This document shows positions 52,948 to 61,054 of a stretch of DNA of 64,000 nt, one piece after another. Position 1 is the stretch's first letter, and the number at the start of each line of letters is the position of its first letter. The position numbers were made by a program, and so were the translations under genes. The notes below the pieces were generated by a model, which was given only the letters and a program-made list of their open reading frames with translations, did no database searches and was not told where the DNA came from. Source of the DNA: Enterococcus sp. MMGLQ5-1 (lineage in GTDB: Bacteria > Bacillota > Bacilli > Lactobacillales > Streptococcaceae); contig NZ_JABJXU010000004.1 of assembly GCF_013155265.1 (NCBI RefSeq), positions 124,001 through 188,000 of the forward strand, given 5' to 3'.

Positions 52948-54522
52948 TTGATTAAGAAATTATTTATCTATCGAGGTAGGCGAATTCGTTTATTTCATAA
53001 GAATTTATTATTTAAGTATGGTTTGACGTTGTTCATGCCTTTTTTTATCGGCATAGTTGTTTATTTTTATTTGGTTGTCTATCCACTGATTCAGTCGTTA
53101 AATGGGCGTTATCAATTTAAACCTCTTATATCGCCATTATTAATTACTTTAATGATAATTATTTTGGGTGTGACAACGATTATATTTTTAATTAAATCGA
53201 GTATTTATCGTGGCGGTTATTTTCAAAGAGTGCGTAAAAAGCAATGGTTGGCAGAATATTTAGATAGCAATGATTTTGTGATTCGACAGACTAAAAAGAC
53301 TGAAAAAGGAACTAAAGAAATTAGGAAATTCACCAAAATTTATTATAAAGTAAATGGTGATTATGATGAATTTACATTTCGGTTAGGTAATAAATTTCAA
53401 GATAAATTTCTAAAAATATCTGGTGATTTAGAAAATATGTATTTAGCTGATCTAGTAGATGTCAAACGTGAACCTAATTATGTGACGTTTCAGTATTTAG
53501 CTGATACCCAGAGTAAACGAATTAAATTTGAAGATTTGACAGCTCAAAATGGTCGTGTCGTTTTGATGGAAGGTGTGATTTGGATTTATGATGATTTGCC
53601 ACATATGCTTATTACTGGAGGAACAGGTGGTGGTAAAACATACTTTATCTATTCTCTAATCGCAGCTTTAGGTAAAGAAGGACGAGTCCATATTGCAGAC
53701 CCTAAAAATGCAGATTTAGCTGACCTTGCCAATTTTGATTCATTTAATAATTTGGTTGTTTCAGATAAAAAAGAAATTTTTTCAATGTTATCAGAAGCAG
53801 TTGAACTAATGGATAAACGTTATCTTTATATGAAACGTCAACCTAATTATACAATTGGTAAAAATTATCGTTATTATGGCATGAAACCAGAATTTTATAT
53901 TATTGATGAATGGGCTGCTTTTGTTTCTGTTCTGGGCGCTAAATTCAATGATGAATTTAGTTTAGAAAATTTATATGAACGATTGACACCACTTGTTTTA
54001 AAAGCAAGACAATCAGGTGTCTTTTTAATTTTGGCAACTCAAAAAGCTGGTACTGATGTGATTCGTTCTTCTATACGTGATAACTTGATGTGCAAAGTTT
54101 CTTTGGGACGTTTGAGTGATACAGGCTATGTAATGACCTTTGGGGATGATTTGAAAGGTAAAGTATTTTATAACAAGTCGGGTGTTAAAGGACGTGGGTA
54201 CATTGATGTTGGTTTGGGTGTACCTAATGAATTTTATGCCCCTTTGGTAGACGAAAAATTTGATTTTGTGGATTATTTTAAAGCTATGTCAGCCATGCCA
54301 TATACAGATATTTCAGAAATTGAGCTTAACGAAACGTCTAAGAAAGAAGTTGATGAATTATTAAATGATGATTTTGTTAAGCAAGAACAGGAAATGATGA
54401 AACAAAATGCAAGTTTATTTAAAGCAGAGCATGAAGCGGAACGTCAACGCCAACGTTCAGAATTATTGAATGAGGTTGATTATTCTGAAAAAATTAAACA
54501 ACGTCAAAAGCAGGTAGGGTAG
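52948..54522 (+). CDS. FtsK/SpoIIIE-type coupling protein (Tn916 Orf21 / ConQ / TcpA)
   Basis: A 524-aa membrane ATPase that delivers the relaxase-DNA complex to the transfer channel. Two N-terminal membrane helices (~20-48 and ~62-88) precede the FtsK domain with Walker A GGTGGGKT (224-231) and Walker B FYIIDEW near residue 318. The LATQKAGTDVI motif is typical of the family. It starts with TTG 52948 after AAGGATG; no ATG fits. The C-terminus is a charged coil. Intact. Confidence 0.92.
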   Translation: MIKKLFIYRGRRIRLFHKNLLFKYGLTLFMPFFIGIVVYFYLVVYPLIQSLNGRYQFKPLISPLLITLMIIILGVTTIIFLIKSSIYRGGYFQRVRKKQWLAEYLDSNDFVIRQTKKTEKGTKEIRKFTKIYYKVNGDYDEFTFRLGNKFQDKFLKISGDLENMYLADLVDVKREPNYVTFQYLADTQSKRIKFEDLTAQNGRVVLMEGVIWIYDDLPHMLITGGTGGGKTYFIYSLIAALGKEGRVHIADPKNADLADLANFDSFNNLVVSDKKEIFSMLSEAVELMDKRYLYMKRQPNYTIGKNYRYYGMKPEFYIIDEWAAFVSVLGAKFNDEFSLENLYERLTPLVLKARQSGVFLILATQKAGTDVIRSSIRDNLMCKVSLGRLSDTGYVMTFGDDLKGKVFYNKSGVKGRGYIDVGLGVPNEFYAPLVDEKFDFVDYFKAMSAMPYTDISEIELNETSKKEVDELLNDDFVKQEQEMMKQNASLFKAEHEAERQRQRSELLNEVDYSEKIKQRQKQVG

Positions 54523-54559
54523 TATTCAAAAAATATAAAAGTATGAAGGCGGTGTGACT

Positions 54560-54874
54560 ATGACAAATTATACAGTCGAGGAAGTATGTGAAATTATTTC
54601 TCCAGATTTAAAGTTGAGAACCTTGTATGACTGGATTCGTAAGATTGAAAATCAAACCCAATTTAGATTTACTAAAAAAATTAATATGGCGAACCCTTAT
54701 TATGTCAGAGGGCAGCCTCAAAAAGTTTATTTATTAGATGATGTGGAGATTGATTTATTAGCTCGATTATATACATTTAGAATAAATGGTGAAAATCTAA
54801 CTAAAGCGATTGATTCTATTTTCTTATTGGAAGATGATTTTAATCGAAAATATCCAGTTGAGGATAGATTATAA
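54560..54874 (+). CDS. Small DNA-binding protein next to oriT (MerR/excisionase-like helix-turn-helix)
   Basis: A 104-aa protein beginning NYTVEEVCEIISPDLKLRTLYDWIRKIE, a winged-helix pattern like MerR or excisionase. A loop and a second helical part follow (DDVEIDLLARLYTFRINGENLTKAI). ATG 54560 is preferred; GTG 54554 is inside the site. It lies between the coupling protein and the candidate oriT. It may be an auxiliary factor that prepares oriT, or a regulator. Confidence 0.6.
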   Translation: MTNYTVEEVCEIISPDLKLRTLYDWIRKIENQTQFRFTKKINMANPYYVRGQPQKVYLLDDVEIDLLARLYTFRINGENLTKAIDSIFLLEDDFNRKYPVEDRL

Positions 54875-54889
54875 ACAACATAAGCACAA

Positions 54890-55090
54890 TTGCAAGGGGA
54901 AAGTACGTGCTTTGCGCAAGCGAAGCGATCAGCGCATTAAAAGCGCGTGCTTTTGCCCGCAAAAGTGGGCGTAATGAACGGCGGGCTTGTCCCGCCGTTC
55001 GCCTGCCACCCGTTTGGTAATACGGGTGGTAAAATTGTCGATTGTTGATAAGATATACTGTATCAAAGGTTGATATATCAAGTGTTTTGT
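54890..55090. other. GC-rich multi-hairpin region, candidate oriT/sso
   Basis: A sharp GC-rich island between the coupling and relaxase genes, the oriT position in Tn916-type elements. Hairpins in order: CTTTTG-CCCG-CAAAAG (54950-54965), GAACGGCGGG-CTTGT-CCCGCCGTTC (54976-55000, perfect), CCACCCGT-(8)-ACGGGTGG (55006-55029, similar in shape to the Tn916 oriT hairpin), and the palindrome TTGATATATCAA (55070-55081). No ORF. The function as oriT or single-strand origin is inferred. Confidence 0.7.
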
Positions 55091-55102
55091 TGTTATTAGA
55101 TA

Positions 55103-55137
55103 AGTAGACAAAAAATATCATTTTGTCTACTTTTTTA
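55103..55137 (+). terminator. Strong terminator just before the relaxase gene
   Basis: AGTAGACAAAA pairs perfectly with TTTTGTCTACT across a 7-base loop, then TTTTTATTT. It ends 2 bases before the apparent start of the relaxase ORF, so transcripts from the coupling protein gene should mostly stop here unless an anti-termination mechanism or the oriT context matters. Confidence 0.85.
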
Positions 55138-55138
55138 T

Positions 55139-56380
55139 TTGGGGGTGTTTTTAATTGATTCTAAGGAATTAAAGCAATTACGAAAAAAATTAGGATTTAA
55201 TTTAAGAGATTTTGCAGAAAAAGTAAATATTTCTAGACCAACGTTATCGAAATATGAACGTGGCTTAATTTTAATATCAAATGAACGTGAAATACAAATT
55301 AATAAAGCACTTGGCTTATCTTACAATACTGATAAAGCCTTACTTCATGTACATATTGATTATCTAAAACTCACTTTTTTTGGTGGTACAATTAAAATCA
55401 TTATGGAAAAAGTGCTTGGTATTCCTTTAATTAATTTCTTTTCTGAAAAAACAGGTCGTCATAATTATCAAACAAAACATTCATGTGGTAATATCGTTGT
55501 TTTTACTCGGACAGATGATGATTCGCAAGGTATTTTATTAGATTTAACAGGTCAGGGGGTCGCAGAATTTTCAGAATTTCTGGAAAGTAAGGGGTCATCT
55601 TTACATGATTTTTTAAGTAAAGTTTGGAATCCTAGTTGGTATAGAGGTTATGGTTACTATGACCGAATTCACTCTACACGATTAGATTTAGCTATTGATG
55701 AAATGGTGGATGAAGTCAATGGTAATTATGAGCTACATGATTTGAAATGTAAACGTGAAGCAGGATTGGTTGATACAAAATTTAAAATTTATCATGAACA
55801 GGAAAAGAAATTCCAAGAGGAACGAAAAGGTCTGACTTTGTGTTTTGGTTCTCGTGGTAATGGTAGCCCTTTGTTTCTTCGCTTTTATGAAAAACGTTAT
55901 GAATTAGCTAATAAATATAATATGACGGTTGAAGAAATTGTATCAGAATATAAAGTCTGGAATCGCTTTGAGCTGGAGATTGGCAAAGAATTAAATGAAG
56001 CAATCTTTCAAGAGTATATTGGTGGTAAATCACTAGATGAAATCGCAATTAATTTATTGTTATCAAGAATTGATGTTTATGAAGAATATGTAGATGAAAA
56101 GGGGGTCAAACGAAAACAATATTGTTCTGATTTTTATAATGTTTTTGGCAATTGGAAAAAGGTGAAGTTTGGCTCTGAGATAGAAGAAAAGACACTTGAA
56201 AAAACGATTCGTTGGATAGAAACACAGGTGGCAGCTTCACTTAAATTTTTGTATTTGTTGTGGGGGAGAGAACAGTTTTTAAGTTGGCTCTTTGATTTAT
56301 TAGAACGAACAGAGCTTTCTGCCCAACAAGAAAAACAATTGAATTTTGAAAGAATGATGGATAAAAAGGGGGTTGATTAA
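55139..56380 (+). CDS. mobT: MobT/Rep_trans-family relaxase (Tn916 Orf20, NicK-like)
   Basis: A ~413-aa protein that nicks oriT to start transfer and rolling-circle replication. An N-terminal XRE-type helix-turn-helix (residues ~8-60: LKQLRKKLGFNLRDFAEKVNISRPTLSKYERG) is fused to a replication initiation factor domain with HSTRLDLAIDE and a tyrosine-rich middle (WYRGYGYYDR). The start is uncertain. TTG 55139 opens the frame but has no ribosome site; GGGGGTG at 55141-55147 is well spaced for ATT 55154. It abuts a terminator and overlaps the next gene by 1 base. Confidence 0.88.
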   Translation: MGVFLIDSKELKQLRKKLGFNLRDFAEKVNISRPTLSKYERGLILISNEREIQINKALGLSYNTDKALLHVHIDYLKLTFFGGTIKIIMEKVLGIPLINFFSEKTGRHNYQTKHSCGNIVVFTRTDDDSQGILLDLTGQGVAEFSEFLESKGSSLHDFLSKVWNPSWYRGYGYYDRIHSTRLDLAIDEMVDEVNGNYELHDLKCKREAGLVDTKFKIYHEQEKKFQEERKGLTLCFGSRGNGSPLFLRFYEKRYELANKYNMTVEEIVSEYKVWNRFELEIGKELNEAIFQEYIGGKSLDEIAINLLLSRIDVYEEYVDEKGVKRKQYCSDFYNVFGNWKKVKFGSEIEEKTLEKTIRWIETQVAASLKFLYLLWGREQFLSWLFDLLERTELSAQQEKQLNFERMMDKKGVD

Positions 56381-56892
56381 TGACAATAAAAATACTGGGT
56401 CGCTTCTATCAAGGTGATGAAACACCAGAAAATAATTTGGAAGTAATCTTATTTTTGAATTATTTACATCAGAAATATCAAGACTTCTTTTATCAATCTG
56501 ATATTTTTTATTTTTGTCATGATGTTGGTGTATCAACAGTATTGGTTGATTCGTGGTTGTCTAAAAAATTTGATTTAATAGTAGCGGATTTTGAGTGTTA
56601 TTTTTCTACTTTGGAAAATGATTCAGATTATTTTACCACAAAAGAATTGTTAGATGGTATTTATTATCATTATGTTTTTAATGCAACAATGGATATATTA
56701 GGTATTCAAATCACTAAACGTCAATCAGAATTTAGATATTGTTTTAATATTCTGCGTAAACAGGGTTATCAAATGAATTTAAAATTTGAGGCAGCTTTAT
56801 TAAATAAAGGTGTTTTTTTGTTGTCTGAAATAGATAAAACCAAACGTTATCCTTATGATTTAGAGAAAAAATTTAGAATAACGGTTAAATAA
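56380..56892 (+). CDS. ICE protein of unknown function downstream of the relaxase
   Basis: A 170-aa soluble protein, mixed helices and strands, coupled to mobT by TAATG. Motifs seen: LEVILFLNYLHQKYQDFFYQS, FKYCFNILRKQGYQ-like. I do not recognise a family. Its place between relaxase and channel genes suggests a transfer or replication accessory role. Confidence 0.5.
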   Translation: MTIKILGRFYQGDETPENNLEVILFLNYLHQKYQDFFYQSDIFYFCHDVGVSTVLVDSWLSKKFDLIVADFECYFSTLENDSDYFTTKELLDGIYYHYVFNATMDILGIQITKRQSEFRYCFNILRKQGYQMNLKFEAALLNKGVFLLSEIDKTKRYPYDLEKKFRITVK

Positions 56893-56901
56893 ATAGAGTA
56901 G

Positions 56902-57885
56902 GTGATTAATATTAAATTAATAAAAAAATTTAAAAAGAAAGAGAAGTCTATCAAGACCCCTAAAGCTAAAAAATGGTCGCAGAAAAAAGGGAACCGTTTA
57001 GTTGGCATTGGTTTTTTAGCATTACTGGTTTTCTCAATTATTGGTGCTTTGCGTGCCAATCTCATGGCAAGTCAAGTCATTAATTTAAATCAGAGTGTGA
57101 CAACGCTTCAAGGTACTACTTCCAAAAAAGAGGCGGTAAACTTAATTAATTATCCAAATTTGGCTTACTATGCAGAAAGTTTTGTAAAAAACTATATTAA
57201 TTATTCAAAGACTGCTAATGAAAATAAAGAGAATGAACGACTGGATAGCCTTTCTAAATTTGTTTATTTTGATGTATCAATGTTAAAAGAAGATGTTCCT
57301 AATGAATTTACTAGGACGTTAAAATCGGTTGAAATGGTTGATGTCAAAGAAGTAAAAGAATGTTTGTTGGTCTCGCTTCTAGTGACGATTGAAACTAAAG
57401 TTAAAGCAGAAGTGCAATCTGAAACGAAGCAAATCGTTTTACCAATTCAAGCCAAAAATGGTTTGTATTCCTTAGTGTCAGTACCTTATTTTTTAGCTGT
57501 TGATCTGCCTTTAGGCAAAACAACTGCTTTAGAATCAACTAAAAATACGGTTGAAATTGATACGAGTGATAAAAAAGCAATTCAAAAGTTTTTGGCGTTA
57601 TTTTTTGAAAAATATGCAAGCGGCAATCAAAAAGAATTACTTTTGATGATGAAGTCGCCTGTTATAACAACTGGTCAAGAGGTTGTCAAAACAATTGAAC
57701 CGAGTTCGATTAAATATTTTAAGACAAATTCAAATACAAATCAAGGACTTCAAGTAACTGTGACTTTTGAAAACAAAGAAACGAAAATTTCGCATCAAGA
57801 AAATTTCACACTTTGGATTCGGCAGACGGATAACTCTTATTTTATTGAACAATTTAAAAATTATTTTACGGAAGATGAGGGATAG
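56902..57885 (+). CDS. tcpC: Conjugal transfer protein TcpC (Orf13/ConC-like, VirB8-type)
   Basis: A 327-aa bitopic membrane protein: a basic N-terminus (KKFKKKEKSIKTPKAKKWSQKKGNR), one membrane helix (~34-54), and an extracellular region of two VirB8-like domains (~95-200 and ~215-320). It is a structural component of the transfer channel in pCW3, ICEBs1 and Tn916. It starts at GTG 56902 with a weak site. Followed after 4 bp by tcpD. Confidence 0.88.
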   Translation: MINIKLIKKFKKKEKSIKTPKAKKWSQKKGNRLVGIGFLALLVFSIIGALRANLMASQVINLNQSVTTLQGTTSKKEAVNLINYPNLAYYAESFVKNYINYSKTANENKENERLDSLSKFVYFDVSMLKEDVPNEFTRTLKSVEMVDVKEVKECLLVSLLVTIETKVKAEVQSETKQIVLPIQAKNGLYSLVSVPYFLAVDLPLGKTTALESTKNTVEIDTSDKKAIQKFLALFFEKYASGNQKELLLMMKSPVITTGQEVVKTIEPSSIKYFKTNSNTNQGLQVTVTFENKETKISHQENFTLWIRQTDNSYFIEQFKNYFTEDEG

Positions 57886-57889
57886 ATAA

Positions 57890-58117
57890 ATGGATGTATC
57901 AAATTTAAGTAATTTTTTAAGTAGTGGTTTTATTACCTTATTAGCCTTTGCGGCGATTATGTTAATTTTAAAACATTGGAAAGAAGCTGCTTGGATTAAG
58001 ATTTTAGGTGTCATAATTATTGCTCTAATCATTCGTGATTTTGCAGTTAATCAAGGTAATACAATTTTTAGTATTTTGAAGTGGGTATTTTCTTTAATTG
58101 GTGTCAATTTTACTTAA
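57890..58117 (+). CDS. TcpD-family small membrane protein
   Basis: A 75-aa protein with two membrane helices (residues ~12-30 and ~34-50) and a C-terminal amphipathic helix ending GVNFT, the layout of TcpD-like channel subunits. It starts 4 bp after tcpC; the site GATGAGG lies in the end of that gene. Confidence 0.75.
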   Translation: MDVSNLSNFLSSGFITLLAFAAIMLILKHWKEAAWIKILGVIIIALIIRDFAVNQGNTIFSILKWVFSLIGVNFT

Positions 58118-58131
58118 TCTGTGAGGTGCTT

Positions 58132-58530
58132 ATGAAACAATATTATGATTATTCAAGAGGATTAAAAGCGCCTTATTCAATTCAAATTATTAAAACACCA
58201 AAAGGTAAAGTGATATGGGTTTTTTCTCAACCTGTTTCACTATCTTTTTTTCTCGCTTTGTTTGCAGGTGTAATGGTAATTTTTGGTTTGTTTCAGATTA
58301 TAACTTTACCAATTATTTTGGGCGTTAATCTTAATTTGATTTTATTGGTTTATCCGCCCTATAAATTTGCGAGGTGGTATTCTGAAACAGAGATTGACGG
58401 TAAGCACGGTTTAATTTATATCAAAGATTGTTTAATTTTTTTGAAAAAATATGTACTTGATTCAAGAGAAATCTATCGTTTTGAACGAGTGAATATTGAT
58501 GATGGTGAAGAATTTACGTTTCGTAGATAG
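58132..58530 (+). CDS. TcpE-family conjugal transfer membrane protein
   Basis: A 132-aa protein with two membrane helices (~38-56 and ~62-80). The soluble ends contain YDYSRGLKAPYSIQIIK at the start and FARWYSETEIDGKHG after the helices, both typical of TcpE (Orf17). ATG 58132 follows GAGGTG; an extension to 58081 runs inside tcpD. Just upstream of the VirB4-like ATPase. Confidence 0.85.
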   Translation: MKQYYDYSRGLKAPYSIQIIKTPKGKVIWVFSQPVSLSFFLALFAGVMVIFGLFQIITLPIILGVNLNLILLVYPPYKFARWYSETEIDGKHGLIYIKDCLIFLKKYVLDSREIYRFERVNIDDGEEFTFRR

Positions 58531-58538
58531 GAGGATTT

Positions 58539-61043
58539 ATGATTTTAGAATATCCTTTGCGTGAGGAATGTTATGAAAATATGCTCATGACAAAAGAAAA
58601 AACAGCAATTGCTTATTATCGGATTCGTTCAGAATCAGTTATGTTGACAGATTCGGATAATAAATTAAAAACTAAGAAAAAAGTTGCACGAATACTAGCA
58701 CGTTTAGAACCTAATAAGAGTTTTGAAATTGAACTTCTACCAGTTAATTCAGATTTTCGTGAAAAAATGGGTGAAATGTTAAAAATAGTTGATCCAAAAT
58801 ATCATAAAGTCGCAAGTAATAAATTCAAGCGGACAGTATTAAGTTTAGAAAATGAAATGGGTACACCGTGTGAGTATATTTGGATTGTCGGTGTACCATT
58901 ATTTAATACGGATTATTCCAAAGGCATTAAGGAAGTGATTAAACAACAAGTGAATCACTATTCTGAAAATATTGCGAATGGTTTAGGTTATGAAATTGAA
59001 TTAAATCCAAATTGGTATCAAGACTATGAGGAACAAGAGAATGAAGTTTATCAAAATCTTTCAGAGTTACTTGTCGAACGGTTAACAGAAGAAGATTTAT
59101 ACTATTATCAGTCTTATCAATTTCTACCCGATATTTCACATTCACGCCAAGAAGTTAAATCTTGTCAAGCTTTAGATAATATTATTGAAGCTAGAATCAA
59201 GCCATTAATGACAGGTGGTTTACGCTTTAATACAGAGTGTGGTGAAGGTTATGCTAGTTATTTACCAGTTGGTGATATGGGAGTATTTTTAGATAACAAT
59301 CACTTATTAGAGATTGTTCAGAAAATGCCTTTTTTTATTCGAGTTAAATTACAAGCTAACTTTGCAGAAAAAGTAGGTACGACTAATTTAACTGGTCGTT
59401 CGGGTCGGTCAAGAACTCGTGTTAAAAATATCATGAGTGAAGCTAAAATTGCAGGTAGTAAACAAAAGCGTAAGATTTTAGAGGGTCAATTATCATTAGA
59501 TGATTTAGACCAGAAAATAGATGATGATGAACCGATTATTGATTGGACAGCAACATTAGTTGTTACTGGTAAGACTAAAAAGCAGCTGAAAGCACGTAGA
59601 AAATATTTGATGAATCGTTTTAGCAGCTTAAAAATTCCATTGTTAAAAACAGTCTTTGATGATGTTTTTTTATTTCAAAATAATTTGTATGGTAATTTTG
59701 AACGCTCTAAGCCTTCAAAATGGCTTCATACAAGTACAATTAGAACATTTTGTGAATTAAACTTTTTTACGTCATTAAAGTGTGGGTCAAATATTGGCTT
59801 TTATTTAGGACGTGTGGATAATACACTTTCTGAAAAAGAAAATGTGAAAAGTATGGTTTCGAGTTCCAAAAATATTATTTTATTAAATATTTTGCTTTCA
59901 AACAAGCAAGATATTAAAGGAAAACGTGCTAATAGTCCCCATGTACTAATCACTGGTGATACGGGGTCTGGCAAATCCGTTTTTGCTAAAAAACTATTTA
60001 TGGAGAATGCGTTACTAAAGGATGTTAAAGAATTATTTGTAGACCCTAAATGTGAAGTACGTGATCAATTTTTAGCCGTGATTCAAGATGAAGCATTTAG
60101 ACAGGCGCATCCAGATGATGTGGCAATGATTGAATCTTTTAACTTTGTTACATTGGATAATAAGAATCAATCTAATGTAGGTGTCCTAGATCCAATTCTT
60201 TTGTTTTCAGAAAGTGAAGCGATACCACTTTGTAAAGAGCTGATTTCAAATGTATACAATGGGGCATGGTCGATTAAGCAAAAAAATGCTTTGAATGAAT
60301 CCGTTGAATCAGTTGTCTTTAGGCATGCACAAGGTGAACAGGTTGGTTTTTGGCATGTAGTCGAACAAATGATTGATTCAAAAGTTGAGGAAGTCCGAGA
60401 ATTAGGTCAATTGATTCGGTCTACAATTAAAAATTCAGTTTTTGAATTAGCATTTAGTCATGGTGAAGTTGAAGGTTTATCTTTAAATGAGAAAGTAACG
60501 ATTTTAGAAATTAGTAATTTAAATTTACCTAAATCAAAAAATGAAGTCTTAAATGATACGAAACGTCTTTCAATTAATATCATGATGATTATTGGTGCTT
60601 TTTGTAAAGCTTTTGGTGCAAATAGAAAAGAAGAAACGGTTGTTTTCCTAGATGAAGCATGGATTTTTGAAGTTTCAGCCATCGGCAAAGAAATTATCAA
60701 GGAAATGAAGCGGATGGGTCGGTCTTGTAATAATTTCTTGGTTGAAATTACACAATCTGTTAATGATTCAGAAGATGAAGATGAAAGTACAGGTTTTGGT
60801 ATTGTCGTTGCTTTTTCAGAATCCAGAAATAATGAAGGCGTGTTGAGGTATCTTAATTTACCAGTTACGGATGAAAATTTGAAATGGGTATCTAATATGG
60901 TTCAAGGTCAATGTCTGATTAAAGATGTTACCAATCAAGTGAATCGGGCAGCTGTTCATATTCTATTTGATGAATGGTTAGAGTTATTTAAAACAATTGA
61001 TGATACCGAAGCAACACGTTTGGAAAAACGCTTTGTGGCTTAG
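58539..61043 (+). CDS. VirB4-like conjugation ATPase (TcpF/ConE, Tn916 Orf16)
   Basis: An 834-aa ATPase energising channel assembly or substrate passage. Walker A GDTGSGKS starts at about residue 473 and Walker B VFLDEAW has D705-E706. The N-terminal half is the VirB4 family region. Intact at the expected length. Its start ATG follows AGGAGG, 8 bp after tcpE. The last residues (RLEKRFVA) lead to an 11-bp gap before the next gene. Confidence 0.93.
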   Translation: MILEYPLREECYENMLMTKEKTAIAYYRIRSESVMLTDSDNKLKTKKKVARILARLEPNKSFEIELLPVNSDFREKMGEMLKIVDPKYHKVASNKFKRTVLSLENEMGTPCEYIWIVGVPLFNTDYSKGIKEVIKQQVNHYSENIANGLGYEIELNPNWYQDYEEQENEVYQNLSELLVERLTEEDLYYYQSYQFLPDISHSRQEVKSCQALDNIIEARIKPLMTGGLRFNTECGEGYASYLPVGDMGVFLDNNHLLEIVQKMPFFIRVKLQANFAEKVGTTNLTGRSGRSRTRVKNIMSEAKIAGSKQKRKILEGQLSLDDLDQKIDDDEPIIDWTATLVVTGKTKKQLKARRKYLMNRFSSLKIPLLKTVFDDVFLFQNNLYGNFERSKPSKWLHTSTIRTFCELNFFTSLKCGSNIGFYLGRVDNTLSEKENVKSMVSSSKNIILLNILLSNKQDIKGKRANSPHVLITGDTGSGKSVFAKKLFMENALLKDVKELFVDPKCEVRDQFLAVIQDEAFRQAHPDDVAMIESFNFVTLDNKNQSNVGVLDPILLFSESEAIPLCKELISNVYNGAWSIKQKNALNESVESVVFRHAQGEQVGFWHVVEQMIDSKVEEVRELGQLIRSTIKNSVFELAFSHGEVEGLSLNEKVTILEISNLNLPKSKNEVLNDTKRLSINIMMIIGAFCKAFGANRKEETVVFLDEAWIFEVSAIGKEIIKEMKRMGRSCNNFLVEITQSVNDSEDEDESTGFGIVVAFSESRNNEGVLRYLNLPVTDENLKWVSNMVQGQCLIKDVTNQVNRAAVHILFDEWLELFKTIDDTEATRLEKRFVA

Positions 61044-61054
61044 AAGGGGGTCGT

